Positions 26,962-39,012 of a stretch of 64,000 nucleotides of DNA are shown here, piece after piece. This DNA comes from Megachile rotundata (lineage: Eukaryota > Arthropoda > Insecta > Hymenoptera > Megachilidae), in contig NC_134983.1 in NCBI RefSeq assembly GCF_050947335.1, positions 7,998,001-8,062,000 of the forward strand. Direction: 5' to 3'. A program made the position numbers and the translations under genes. The notes beneath the pieces were generated by a model that saw only the letters and a program-made list of their open reading frames with translations, had not been told where the DNA came from and did not search any database. Numbering within the stretch: position 1 is the first letter of the stretch; every line of letters begins with the position of its first letter.

Positions 26962-27228
26962 CTATTGTGTCCTAAATCGTATATAAAGAAACTTGTGGTA
27001 ACATGATTCATCAGTATGCAAAAGTTCATTAAGGCTTGATTGGGCCATTCGGAAAGCTCTCCTTGTAACTTCTGTGTGGAAATGATGTATCGGTGAATGT
27101 TTAAAACGCGTCGGCGGCGTTTCGTAGTCGTCAAGCAGTCGTCGCGCGAACTGTGTCCACGCAGGTTTCCCGTTACGTCCGTCGGTATCTAAGAGAATTT
27201 CAATAAGTTCCAGTGAATAAAATCGTAC
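26962..27228 (-). CDS. Terminal exon of an unidentified gene
   Basis: On the minus strand a strong acceptor (TATTTTTCAG) precedes an 88-codon frame that ends in TAG at 26964-26962. It begins VRFYSLELIEILLDTDGRNG and ends HKFLYIRFRTQ. Base composition is much richer in G+C (around 27050-27180, many CG dinucleotides) than the flanks, as in the real coding exons here. The peptide is amphipathic and helical-looking, with Arg-rich segments (FARRLLDDYETPP, TEVTRRAFRMAQSSL). The phase-0 acceptor means at least one upstream exon exists to the right, but I find no convincing partner between 27229 and 30504. The rest may be short exons or lie far upstream. I do not recognise the family. Confidence 0.55.
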   Translation of the reverse strand, partial: VRFYSLELIEILLDTDGRNGKPAWTQFARRLLDDYETPPTRFKHSPIHHFHTEVTRRAFRMAQSSLNELLHTDESCYHKFLYIRFRTQ

Positions 27229-30200
27229 CTGAAAAATAATAACCATTGTTTTATATACATCTAAAAGTGAAAATCTATATTGTTACCCTAATCGGTCGTT
27301 CTGTTTAACTAAAACTTTGCAATTAGCGGTGAGTAACAAGACATTCATTTTGTTACTGTCATTTTATTATGTGTTATTCCTTTAATCGCGATATTATACA
27401 CAAATTTGCAATTACTATATAAAAATGTAAAAGAATTTGTACAATAAAATTATGTTATAATTGTAACTAAACGAATTGCAACTTGAAATGTAAAATGAAA
27501 GTTCAAGTGATTTGTACAATATTACCTGTCTTTAGATACGAACGTTACACTAAATAAAATTATCTTATCTACTTGACTTATATTCAGGCGAAGACTTTTC
27601 TAATTGCGATGCGATTTTGATCTTATCTGATACACTCCAAATTACGTTTTCTCAGAATTTTTTTTTATAAAACTAAATTATTAACTGAGCTGAAAAATTT
27701 ATAATTGATACTTGATGATTTTTATCGTCACAAGTTTATAATGTAAGAAATAAGTTTTCATTCAATCGCTTGAAAAAGAAGTTTTATTAAGATGAGGAGA
27801 TCACGCTTTGATAATATTATCGTTCTTTATCAACACAAAAAATTAACTACCGTATAAGTACGAGTTAGTGCAGTTTGCAGCCGCTATTTTCCCGCGCAAC
27901 ATATCCGCGGAACAAATTAAATTAAATATTTTATTACTCGAATTATTTCAATTTTTAACGAAAATGCATCTTTGAAATGACACTTTCCTGTACCGTGATA
28001 AAAATGAAACTTATTTCTACCAAACAGGATGAGGTATTGATAACAAAACCGCGAGCATTAATCCCAGAGTTTCGCGAGAACTCACAATAACGTTTGTACG
28101 AAATACTAATAAAAATTACGTACACAATCGCTTTCTACTTTCTTAGAATGGTGTGTTCGTAGAAGGCATCATCGAAACGATAAAAGATATTGTACAAATT
28201 AGCTGGTTATCAAGGTTGGTTGTTATCACGATTTGCTCAAAACAATAAACCTTGAGTGTACGCTATTATTGAAATGCATCTTTTACGTAAGCAGAAGCAT
28301 GAAATGATCGAGTCGCGTGGAGGATAATGTTTCGTAGTTTTTTAATTACGCTCTTCCGAAGGCCTAACACGAATACGCAGGTTCACGAACAACCAGATTA
28401 TGTCATCGCTACTTCATTCGCGTGCTTGTAACCTATTTACATAAAAGTCTTGTGTCATTGCGCGGGAGAAAGGTAAATAATTTTAAGGCGTCAAAACGGC
28501 TGCGTTATAGTGTTCACAACTTTTCAATGAAACATTGATACAGGAAATATAACATAAAGTAATAATAAACATGTTAATTTGTTTGTATTTAACGCGTTAA
28601 GTAGAAACAGTTCTATTGTATAGTGAGACTACTTTGCTATTTTACATTATTACATTATTTTGTTTTTATTCATTAATTTTTGGATTAAAAATTGCATCTT
28701 TATCAAAAGCTAACGAATGACAACTTTTTAATCATTTACTTCAATAACCCTTTACCGTATTTGTCGTAATTTTTTGTTCTTTTTAATACAGTTCCAACAC
28801 TTTTGAAAGAAAACCTGGTATTTACATAATTGAATTGAATACATGTTGACAAATGAGTTAATAAGTATTTGGATGATACGACGTTACCTCGTTCAAAATT
28901 GTTTATCTAAGATAAACGTTGTTTAACCTGTTAGAAATAATAAATTTTGTAAGAGATTTAAAGATTACATGTGCAAAGATAAATAAAATAAAAAATACTA
29001 TTGCTCTAGATCCTGCTCGTAGATGCAATCACGATATTGTTACAAATATACAGCAATTCGTATCGAAAAAAGTAATTTAAATTAGGGCAAAAATTCTCTT
29101 TTTACCACTATACATAACCTAACTAAAAATAATTACGTTAAATAGTTGAAGTTTTATTTTTCTTTTAAATATCGTTAATACAAAATATTACAATTATGGA
29201 TAGAATTATTCAAGTTAACATATTTGTGCGTTTGAAATAACGGTGATGCATTTCAGTTTGCATTCGCTAACATATTTAATTATGATTCCCAAAATTCATA
29301 GAAACAAAGACGGAATGCGGAAGGAAGGGCGTGGTTAGAATTATTTGATGCGACGTGTATTGAAGGCACACCCTCAATCTACTACCTACGCGTATGTGCT
29401 ACCCACTTTTTCGTTTCACAGTAAATTCTCTTGCTTCACTGGTCCTCTTATTCTTCGTTATTATACAAAACCGTCTACAATACAAACCATCAATATGTTT
29501 TCGTATTAATTCGTAACTGGTAGATAGGTCCTATCAGACCATATTACTTACCTACTTTTAAATAAAATCACTGTAATCTGCAATACTATGTTTTTGGTTT
29601 TAATTACCTGTAATTATCTCAACATTTCTATGGGGTTCTATAGATTCTGCCATATTGTCCGCAATAAATTAATCACAGGGTAATCACATCATTTACGGGG
29701 TAATCATTACTAAACATATTTTGATTACACTGTTCAATTTCACTGAGATTGCGATTAGAAACATATTTCACTTTCTTCAGAAAATACGGTAGCACGTACG
29801 AAGATAATTGACAGGAAAGTGTGATGATCTCAGTTTTATGGGGTCGGGCAGTTTCACAAATTAGGAAACATAATTCCATCATTTTAATTAAACAATTGCC
29901 CACCGTCCTGATGCAGTGAATCAGACAGAAAGCATTCTGTAGTCACCATTTTAACTGCATTGATACGAATGACGATTAATATTACTTCGAACGTGCCATT
30001 CAATGTACCTTTTCAGGATACTTTCCGATATTATGCAGAAATAAAACTTTTAGACCATACCATAATTAACATAATTTACAATGACGTTGATAAATCGCAA
30101 TAACATCATTTATATAGTACAATGACGTTGATAAACTTCTGAGCAAGTTACTAAATCGCAATTGGTTACTAAAACTTGTATGATAAACACAGGTATATTT

Positions 30201-30504
30201 AGGTGTACTATCCGACTTTTAGATGTATTTAGCTAACTGGACCTTACTCAAAAGTCATATTTAGTTGTGTCATTTTCGAAATATATGTACGATCAATAAA
30301 TCATGGATATGAAATATAACAGCAATATCAATCTCTGTTCCCTTTCTCAGCAGCCGAATAATGCAGTGGATAGTAGTGTTGACCGGACGACAAATAGATA
30401 ACTAGCAACACTTACTGTTGATAAGAAACGCCATCAAATTGAGCGGGAAGTTGAGAGTAAATTACGCTGGACTCGTGATCACTGAATTCTCACTTTTATA
30501 AGCC
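27229..30504. other. Non-coding interval before RhoL
   Basis: No frame of 60 codons or more except 29673-29903 (minus), which has no recognisable motif or splice context. An E2F-like TTTTCCCGCGC lies at 27887-27897 in a local GC-rich patch that could be a promoter. A 17-base direct repeat (ACAATGACGTTGATAAA) occurs near 30078 and 30119. Upstream exons of the minus-strand gene ending at 26962 may hide here. Confidence 0.45.
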
Positions 30505-33500
30505 ATGTGCAATAACAATAAAGGTAAATAGAATGCATGATATACATCATTTAAATACGAACCGTGCGCTGTTAGTGCTCATTAGACAATTAATAACACT
30601 TATCCTTAACTCGTCTAATTATTGCAATAATTCATTATTCATAACAGATATTCGTATCTAATAAAAGACTATGATATCTAAACATTAGACACAACATGTA
30701 ACAGATGATGTGTTAAACTATAATACTATTCCTGATAGAAATTCCCATTACAGAATGCAACGGTAGGATATATTTGATAGATTTTATACAAGATTAATGA
30801 GAAAAGAAAAAAGATCTAATATTTTTTAAATAACACCGAATAAAGTAATTGACAATAAAACATTGTAGAGATATAAAGCAAGCAGTAAAGATTTTGAAAG
30901 CATATTGTGTTCTTTTGTTGATAAAAGTCTGTTTCACAGATATACTTTTTTGATGCAACAATTTTCTCTTTTGAAATTGTTTGAAAATGTAACTTTGAAA
31001 TGTTGAATTACAGCAATACCAATATAATTTTTTTTATCAAATTATATTTTTATTACTGCCACTCTTGTTGCATATTTCGAGGTGAATTTAACGACGTGCA
31101 TAACGAGGATTTCAACAATAATTAACTAATTATCTGTATGAATATTAGTATGAAATATGTATCAACTTTGATTGACGTCTTTTATTCATCGATGTGCGTT
31201 ATGAAAAGTATTGTGTAGCACGTTTGTTTATTTTATTAAAAAGACAGTGCATTTGTCACGTATACAAGCATATTTTATCGCTTCTTACGAACTCGTTTGG
31301 TATTTCGCTGCAAAGCTTACAATTACTTACTGTAGGAAATATAAGTTTCACTCTGTTATAATAGCATTCTACAGTACTTCTAAATTTGTTGTATTTTAAC
31401 CCTTCATTGCATTAGGTTACAAATATAAAAAACATAGAATTCTTATATTACGCTAACCATAAATAAACATCAAATTTCATAATTAACGAAATTATTGAAA
31501 ATATTTATTATCGTTCGTAATTACAGTTTATTGTTGTCTTTCCAAAATAATACAAATTTGGAATACTATGTTGTTTTCTCTAAATAAACATTTACAATAA
31601 GAAACATTTGTTTGTCGTTATTTCCTTATTAATATAACCTGTAGAACTCGAAAGATACATTTTTTTCAAAATTAAAACAATTTTAATTGGGGGTTAATTT
31701 GACTTATTTTATCGCGTAACATCTGTTCTGAAAACACACAAAAGTTGTAGCATGAAAAAATTAAAATTGCCAGCAATAATTATATTTTTGTGATGCATTA
31801 TAAATTTCTCTTTGCTTTTGCATTTTAAATAACCAGAGAGTAAACGTTAAGATATATACTAGTTAGATTACATGTAAAAAATCATTTCAAATAACAAAAG
31901 TGTATTTGAAAATACGAATACATATAAATAATAATCATATAAATTACAGTAATGAAATTAATTCTGATTTTAACATATAATTATGAAATAATTTTTGTAA
32001 TATTAGTTATGGAATTTGATATAAAAAACTGTTCTAAAATATTTTCCCGATCTGTTGCTTAAACTTTGCAAAATACCAATTTTTGTGAAATAAATTTTAT
32101 TTGTTAATTAGCCGCTTTTATATAAAATAGAATTTTGCTTGTACATATTGCAGCAATTAAAAAAGTTAAATAATTTATGAACGTATTAAATGACATCACC
32201 TGTAAATCGTTGAGGCGTCATCAAAATTTTTGTACGGATTACCAATGGAACACATGCCATAGATTCGCTATCGTTGACGAAGGATGTATGTCATCTGAAA
32301 AGTGACAAGACTGAATAAATTAAAATAAATATGCTTACGCTTCAATGCGTATTTGGATCATTAATATTCGGTAAACGTTTCTTGTAGAATTTTGCGCACT
32401 GAATTTGAGTCAGAAACCGTTCCCGCCAATATCTTTATATTTGAGAAATTCGATTTTGAAAAGAAGAATAGAAATTTAGAAGTTTGAAAATATTTTGCAT
32501 TTAAATAGTGAAAGTTCTTCAGTTTTGATAGAAAACATTTGAATGTTTAGACAACAATTAAAATGATAATGACACTTGAAACATTAATTTTAGCGGATAT
32601 TTCTTAATTTGTTTTCGAAGCTAAGGGTATAGGAAAGATTCTAATTACACCAGGGGAAGAGATATTTGTTCCATAGAAACTACGAGAAAAATATTGGTTT
32701 GCTTTCGTATAGATGCGATATATAAACGAAACAATTTAGTAAAGTACACGAAATAGGCGAATCGTAAATATGTATATGTATACTTGCGAGCACTACGTAG
32801 ATTTCGCTAAAGGAAATAGCTCTCTATTCCCTACCCCTCGTTTATTTCTGATTGGTAAATTTTTGAATTCACAAGTGTTCGATAAAACTTAGAAGCCGAT
32901 TTTCTTAAAAATATAGCCCCATGTGAACAAATTTTATTTTACACTTTCGCTTTATTTTTCCTTGTACAATTATTCTGTACACAATTATACCATCAGTTAT
33001 GGACTACCTTGTACAGTAGAAAGAAATGGAATGACATTGGTGATTCAAGATATATAGTACTGAAGGTATGCAATTCAGAAAGGTACGAACGTAGCATATG
33101 AGATGTGGACGACACGTTATAGAATTTATATAACATAAACGTTAATATATATATTGATGTAATACAAAGCATTAAATTTTATTATTGTTCTTGATAATCA
33201 TGAAATATTGTTTTTGAAAATCATTAACACTATTTAGATGGTAGTCGTCATTGCTTGATTTATCTAACACTGATTACAAATTAATAACAAAACAAATTAT
33301 GAAATTTATTTGAAAATTATGTGTTAAACTTATGACTATAAATAAATAATTTGCTAACATAATTTCATTCATATCAAATAAATTCGTTACTTCTATTACA
33401 AGTGTTTTTAATTTATAACAACTAATACTGATTTGATGATAATATTATTTATATCTGCAACTTTCGATTTTAATTAATATACTATACAGCAAACAATGAC

Positions 33501-34760
33501 AGGGATAGCCTTCATGTTGAATGTATTATTTACCTTTTTCGTAAAAAAGATATAAATATTAAAAATTAAATATTGCAAATTTTATTTCCTTATACTTTTG
33601 TATTTGTATTTCATTTGTATTTCATATTTTCTAGAAAATAAAAAAACAATTTCTCGACACAGACCAATTAAAATTACTACAATTGGTGATGGTACAGTAG
33701 GCAAAACATGCATGCTTATTACATATACAACAAATGAGTTTCCTTCAGAGTATGTACCTACTGTGTAAGTATATGTACTTTTATGCTTATATAGTAATAG
33801 AGTACAATGTTTGTAATCTCTTTTCTTTAGCTTTGATAACTATGCAGGAACAATATCTGTAGATGGACAAGAAATTGATATGACTTTATGGGATACTGCA
33901 GGTCAGGAAGATTATGAGAGAATTAGGCCTTTATCTTACCCAAATGTAAGTGAGATTTTTTATTTAATTATTTTCTTCTAATGCTTATAATGTCTTTCAA
34001 TACATATGTAATTTCTAATAAAAATTTTAATTTTATCAATGTACAATTTAATTTTATTTTTAGACAGATTGTTTCTTGGTCTGCTTTTCAGTGAATACTC
34101 GTACTTCTTATGAAAATGTTTTACACAAATGGTATCCAGAAATTAAGCATCACTGTCCAAATACACCTGTAGTTCTTGTTGGCAAGTATTTTTAATGTAG
34201 TACTGTGTCGTTTGTTTAAATATTGTGGCAGGATACATTTTACAGTGCAAAATTTAAATCTATAGTTCCCATATTCAAAACTAGATATTAATATATATTG
34301 TTCAAAGAAATCTTATTTATTTAACTATAAGATCATGACTATACATTTCAAATTATATTGGTAAATATGATAAACAGTAATCTTAGTCAAAAATTTATAT
34401 TGTACTGCTATTAGCAAGTGATATCAAATGCTGCAAAATTCGTTTTATGCTTGCACTTTTAAGGATCATATTTTTAGTAAGACAAAATCAAAGTCATTTA
34501 TAAATTTACTGTACTTTTCATTTAGAATTTAAGTTATAACTTTTTAAATGTTATTAATAGGTACTAAAGGAGACCTGAGAAATGTAGAAAGTGTGGAAAC
34601 GATAATGCTTAAAGACTGCAAAAAGATGAAAAAGAAAATAAAGGCTTATAAATATGTTGAATGTTCTGCTTTGAAACGTGAAAATCTGGAGGAAGTGTTT
34701 GTTGAAGCCATTAGAGCAGTACTGAAAAAACCATCAAATAAATTATGCTGCACATTTTAA
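30505..34760 (+). CDS. RhoL: Rho-family small GTPase, RhoL type
   Basis: Five coding exons: 30505-30523, 33635-33764, 33831-33945, 34064-34181 and 34561-34760, giving 193 residues. The 19-base first exon encodes MCNNNK plus one base and fits exon 2 in phase. GTPase motifs are in order: P-loop GDGTVGKT (24-31), switch I PSEYVPTVFDNYA, switch II LWDTAGQEDYERIRPLSYP, base-binding TKGD and ECSAL, and a C-terminal CCTF prenylation box preceded by basic residues. The N-terminal extension, Thr in the P-loop and divergent insert region fit RhoL better than Rac, Cdc42 or Rho1. RhoL acts at the plasma membrane in haemocyte adhesion and migration in flies. Intron 4 starts GC (GCAAGT at 34182), a rare GC-AG intron. 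Intron 1 is 3.1 kb. Confidence 0.9.
30524..33634 (+). other. Large first intron of RhoL
   Basis: 3111 bases, AT-rich, with no recognisable coding frame; the 62-codon frame at 31211-31399 looks random. An E2F-like TTCCCGCCAA lies at 32420-32429. Its size is unusual against the 65-120-base introns 2 and 3, so it could contain enhancers, but nothing firm is visible. Confidence 0.6.
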
Positions 34761-35300
34761 AAAATAAGTCATAAAGCAATATTTATAATAAGTTATAGGA
34801 AGCAGTAATTTGTAATAATCTTAATATTTAAAAAAAAATTATCAATCCAAAGACTACAATTGTTCAGTATTTTTTTCAGATAAAAATAAAAAATGAAAGC
34901 ATCCATATTTTACAAATATGTTAATGCTTTTAATGGAATTAAGTGAATGTTATTGTACATGTACAAGTATGTAGAGTAAATTAATAAAAAGAAATTTATT
35001 TCGTTTACACTAATTTATGCATTAAACTTTCTGTTTATGTTTCATTTTTTTTATTAAGAAAATTAGATACCCTGAAATAATAGTTAACAAAAATAATATA
35101 TACTTTTTCACTGTTATATACTTTGAATAGCTTGTGATTAATAATTTTGTTAATTTATTTATTTAGTCTTAGTTATACTATATACATAATTATAAATGTT
35201 ATTAACTCAAATTAATATTAATTTGAATTAATTATTCTTGAGTGATATTAATTAGATGCCATAATGAATTTTTTATACATACAAATTGCGTTACAAAATC
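34761..35300. other. Convergent 3' regions of RhoL and CBP20
   Basis: 540 AT-rich bases between two stop codons facing each other, with poly(A)-type signals on both strands. The 3' UTRs of the two genes probably approach or overlap. No other feature seen. Confidence 0.6.
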
Positions 35301-36056
35301 TTAACGTCCAAATGCTCCATCCGAAATAGGTGTTACTTTCTGTTGTATTATTTTACCATAACCTCCTCTTCCACTATCAAAGTCTGATCTATATTCATCC
35401 CTTACCTATGATATAATAAAATTTAAAAATTAATGTAATTGTAATATACTGTAATCAATACTATCATTAAAAATAATCTAATATACTTGTCCTCCAGTTT
35501 TTCCTCTTCCATATTGTCTGCCTTCGATAAAACCAGCATCCCAATCTGTCCTGATTATTCTATCATCTAAACGCGTTCCATTAATATATCGCATACAGTT
35601 TTCAGCATCACTTCTTTGATAATACTCAACAAAACAAAAACCACAAGGAGTCTTCTTGTATTTGTCTAAACCCATTATAATTCTCCTAATATCACCACAT
35701 TTGGAAAATAGTTCATATATTTGTTCTTCTGTAGTATAAAAAGACAGATTTCCAACATATAAGGTTGTAGAATTTCTTAACAACCTATCTTGTTCAGCCC
35801 TTGAACCCTAAAAACAACAAACTCTATAGTTATGAAAGAAATTTTATAATAGTAAAATATATTCAAAATTGTGATAATTGCAATAAAGATCATATAATGC
35901 CAAAGAGCTGTGTTATCGCGAATGATGGTACAAATATTATTTAAAACACTAAAAATGATATGGTTATATTACACGACTAACCTTAAAATGTTGATCACGA
36001 TAAGAACTTAATTCAACAGAAGGTGAACTTGATGGATTGACCTTTATTGCTGCCAT
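35301..36056 (-). CDS. Cbp20: Nuclear cap-binding protein subunit 2 (CBP20)
   Basis: Three exons: 36056-35982, 35807-35487 and 35405-35301, giving 166 residues. The N-terminus has LSSYRDQHFKGSR, the conserved cap-binding segment with a stacking Tyr. One RRM follows, with RNP2 LYVGNL and RNP1 CGFCFVEY, then RTDWDAGFIEGRQYGRGKTG and a Gly/Arg-rich tail (RDEYRSDFDSGRGGYGK). It binds the m7G cap with CBP80 and serves splicing, 3' processing, export and small-RNA pathways. Length and motifs are those of the family and the gene is intact. Its 3' end converges on RhoL. CTCF-like motifs lie just upstream. Confidence 0.97.
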
Positions 36057-36271
36057 ATCAGTTATTTCCACAAATATATATGAAACTGTTTCTTTTATTA
36101 ACTTTATCAGAATTCAAAATGCTCAATTTAAACACTGCTACACATTTGTCACAATTTGTCATTATTACCTGTATACAACATATGAACATTGAACATACAA
36201 TGCATATATAGCTTATTCAGCGAGAGAACATAGTTGTTTCGCATGTGGCGGTTTCACTCCTACGTTCATCG

Positions 36272-36946
36272 CCACTAGACGGCGCATAAGACTGACACTA
36301 GATTTTCTCGCAAGTACTAAACGGGACTTCCTATTCATACAAATAGTTCCTCTCCATTTCTTCCCCAAATCTCCAGTTTATTTCACTTTATTGCTCTTTT
36401 CTAAAAAGAGGACGTTTAAGTGGTTTTTATTTCATTTTGCCCATCCATACATTTCCGTGTCTAAGGCAAAAGGCCTGCTAAGATGCCACTACTGCTGAGT
36501 GCACTATCAGATACAAAAATCCTATTATCATCATATTATAACGCAAAAACAAGTTTGATTACAGATTCAAAGTTTGATAAAAGAACGAACAGTGAACGAT
36601 TTTGTTTTTAAAATAAAATTAAATATGATCAAACGTTCACAAGTACAAGTAGAATTCTTTTTGATCGACAACTTTAACAACAGAACTCATATTAATCGAT
36701 GACTCTGATGATCATCATAGAGCATAGACAAGAAAAAACACATCAAGAAAAAAAGAAACAATCTTTTAAAAGAACCGCCACAAATTCCGTTAACAGCGCC
36801 ATCTAACAACAAACCACTGAACTATGATGAACACGTGTAAAGTACTGACCGGATACTGTCGGTAATTAATCGATTACACTTCAACGAAAATATACCATCA
36901 GACAAATTTCTGTCGTAGTTCCGCGCATCACTGATAGATGGCGCTG
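36272..36946. promoter_or_regulatory. Cluster of three CTCF-like core motifs
   Basis: CCACTAGACGGCGC at 36272-36285 (plus) fits the CTCF core with one mismatch. TTAGATGGCGCTG at 36794-36806 (minus) and TAGATGGCGCTG at 36935-36946 (plus) share TAGATGGCGC. They lie between CBP20 and the minisatellite. A related match (AGTGGCACCGCTAGATGGC, minus, 49893-49911) lies between PSMB6 and Rictor. Motif likeness is seen; insulator function is inferred. Confidence 0.4.
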
Positions 36947-36967
36947 CGTCGAACCCGCATAAGGGGG

Positions 36968-37012
36968 CGTTCAGATTAGGCAAGTACCTATCAAAATAGC
37001 CTAATGTGAACG
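36968..37012. repeat. 45-base inverted repeat / hairpin
   Basis: Arms CGTTCAGATTAGGC and GCCTAATGTGAACG pair over 14 bases with one mismatch around a 17-base spacer. It may be a relic of a fold-back element or a cruciform site. No target duplication is evident. Confidence 0.55.
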
Positions 37013-37403
37013 GCATTTAATACAGCGCAAGAAAGCAATCGTCCAATATATGTATTCATCACGTTTTCTCCCATACCTTACAGGTTTCTTCAACTTTTTA
37101 GAAGCAAATTAATTGCTACATTATCTTTATTCTCCCAACAGATTTCCATTATCTTTTCACAAGATCCTGAACTACAGCGCACACAAATATGTACATACTA
37201 TTATGATAAATCCGAACTAGAATTAAGTGTTAATAATGTATTTATCTATTAATAAAATATATTAAGTCATTTTATGTACAAAACTGCTTGAAAATAAATA
37301 TGAATAAAAACATGTATTTGCACACATACTTATTTATAAACCCCGACATTCCCATTCTCAGAAATTGCCCGAATTTTAAAAAATAAAATATAAAAAACAA
37401 ATT

Positions 37404-39012
37404 GAGAATTTGTACCCGGAGAACATGCATTATGAGGAGGTATTTCTTGAGCTTTATGGAATCTTCGTAACGTCATATCAAGAATTCCTGGGCACAATTT
37501 TTGAAATTCCACCGACCGATTTTGCAAATTTGTATCAGGAGAACCTAAGATGCGAGGAGGTATCCTTCGTGCCAGTTCTTGGAATTTTGATGACGTCAAA
37601 TTCCAAGAATTCCTGGGCGCGATTTTTGAAATTCCACCGACCAATTTCGAAAATTTGTATCAGGAGAACATAAGTTGCGAGGAGGTATCCTGCGTGCCAC
37701 TTCTAGGAATTTTGATGACGTCAAATTCCAAGAATTCCTGGGCGCGATTTTTGAAATTCCGCCGCCCGATTTTGCAAATTTGTATCAGGAGAACATAAGA
37801 TGCGAGGAGGTATCCTTCGTGCCACTTCATGGAATTTTGATGACGTCAAATTCCAAGAATTCCTGGACGCGATTTTTGAAATTCCGCCGCCCGATTTTGC
37901 AAATTTGTATCAGGAGAACATAAGATGCGAGGAGGTATCCTTCGTGCCACTTCTTGGAATTTTGATGACGTCAAATTCCAAGAATTCCTGGGCGCGATTT
38001 TTGAAATTCCGCCGCCCGATTTTGCAAATTTCTATCAGGAGAACATAAGTTGTGAGGAGGTATCCTTCGTGCCACTTCTTGGAATTTTGATGACGTCAAA
38101 TTCCAAGAATTCCTGGGCGCGATTTTTGAAATTCCACCGACCAATTTCGAAAATTTGTATCAGGAGAACATAAGTTGCGAGGAGGTATCCTGCGTGCCAC
38201 TTCTAGGAATTTTGATGACGTCAAATTCCAAGAATTCCTGGGCGCGATTTTTGAAATTCCACCGACCAATTTCGAAAATTTGTATCAGGAGAACATAAGT
38301 TGCGAGGAGGTATCCTTCGTGCCACTTCTTGGAATTTTGATGACGTCAAATTCCAAGAATTCCTGGGCGCGATTTTTGAAATTCCGCCGCCCGATTTTGC
38401 AAATTTGTATCAGGAGAACATAAGATGCGAGGAGGTATCCTTCGTGCCACTTCTTGGAATTTTGATGACGTCAAATTCCAAGAATTCCTGGGCGCGATTT
38501 TTGAAATTCCGCCGCCCGATTTTGCAAATTTGTATCAGGAGAACATAAGATGCGAGGAGGTATCCTTCGTGCCACTTCTTGGAATTTTGATGACGTCAAA
38601 TTCCAAGAATTCCTGGGCGCGATTTTTGAAATTCCGCCGCCCGATTTTGCAAATTTGTATCAGGAGAACATAAGATGCGAGGAGGTATCCTTCGTGCCAC
38701 TTCTTGGAATTTTGATGACGTCAAATTCCAAGAATTCCTGGGCGCGATTTTTGAAATTCCACCGACCAATTTCGAAAATTTGTATCAGGAGAACATAAGT
38801 TGCGAGGAGGTATCCTGCGTGCCACTTCTAGGAATTTTGATGACGTAAAATTCCAAGAATTCCTGGGCGCGATTTTTGAAATTCCGCCGCCCGATTTTGC
38901 AAATTTGTATCAGGAGAACATAAGATGCGAGGAGGTATCCTGCGTGCCACTTCTTGGAATTTTGATGACGTCAAATTCCGAAAATTCTCATGTTCTCTTG
39001 ATACAAATTCTC
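37404..39012. repeat. 125-bp tandem repeat array (about 12.6 units) with a CRE-like palindrome per unit
   Basis: A highly regular 125-base period runs from about 37410 to 38988. Each unit carries TGACGTCA inside an imperfect palindrome around GGAATTTTGATGACGTCA. The octamer is intact at 37591, 37716, 37841, 37966, 38091, 38216, 38341, 38466, 38591, 38716 and 38966. It is altered in the degenerate first unit and at 38841. Two variants alternate: A has CCACCGACCAATTTCGAAAA, B has CCGCCGCCCGATTTTGCAAA. Their order is A-B-B-B-A-A'-B-B-B-A-B, a higher-order pattern of about 500-625 bases. The array is bounded by 24-base inverted repeats (37404-37427 and 38989-39012, 21 of 24 matching). The many near-identical 82-codon frames arise because 125 is not a multiple of three; I do not call them genes. 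Confidence 0.95.

Larger units (their letters stand above)
36057..37403. other. CBP20 upstream region
   Basis: Contains the CBP20 promoter, three CTCF-like motifs (entry at 36272-36946) and a 45-base hairpin (36968-37012). The minus-strand frame at 36822-37016 overlaps the hairpin and has no recognisable motif, so I reject it as a gene. Confidence 0.5.

Noticed and set aside
29673..29903. 76-codon minus-strand frame, considered as upstream exon of the orphan gene
   Set aside because: No acceptor/donor pair in a phase compatible with the exon at 27228 was convincing, and the peptide shows no family likeness.
37330..37644. 104-codon minus-strand frame over the left end of the tandem array
   Set aside because: Arises from the repeat unit read backwards; the same words recur in all units.
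37404..39012. CRISPR-like array
   Set aside because: Units are contiguous 125-base repeats with no variable spacers, in a eukaryotic genome.
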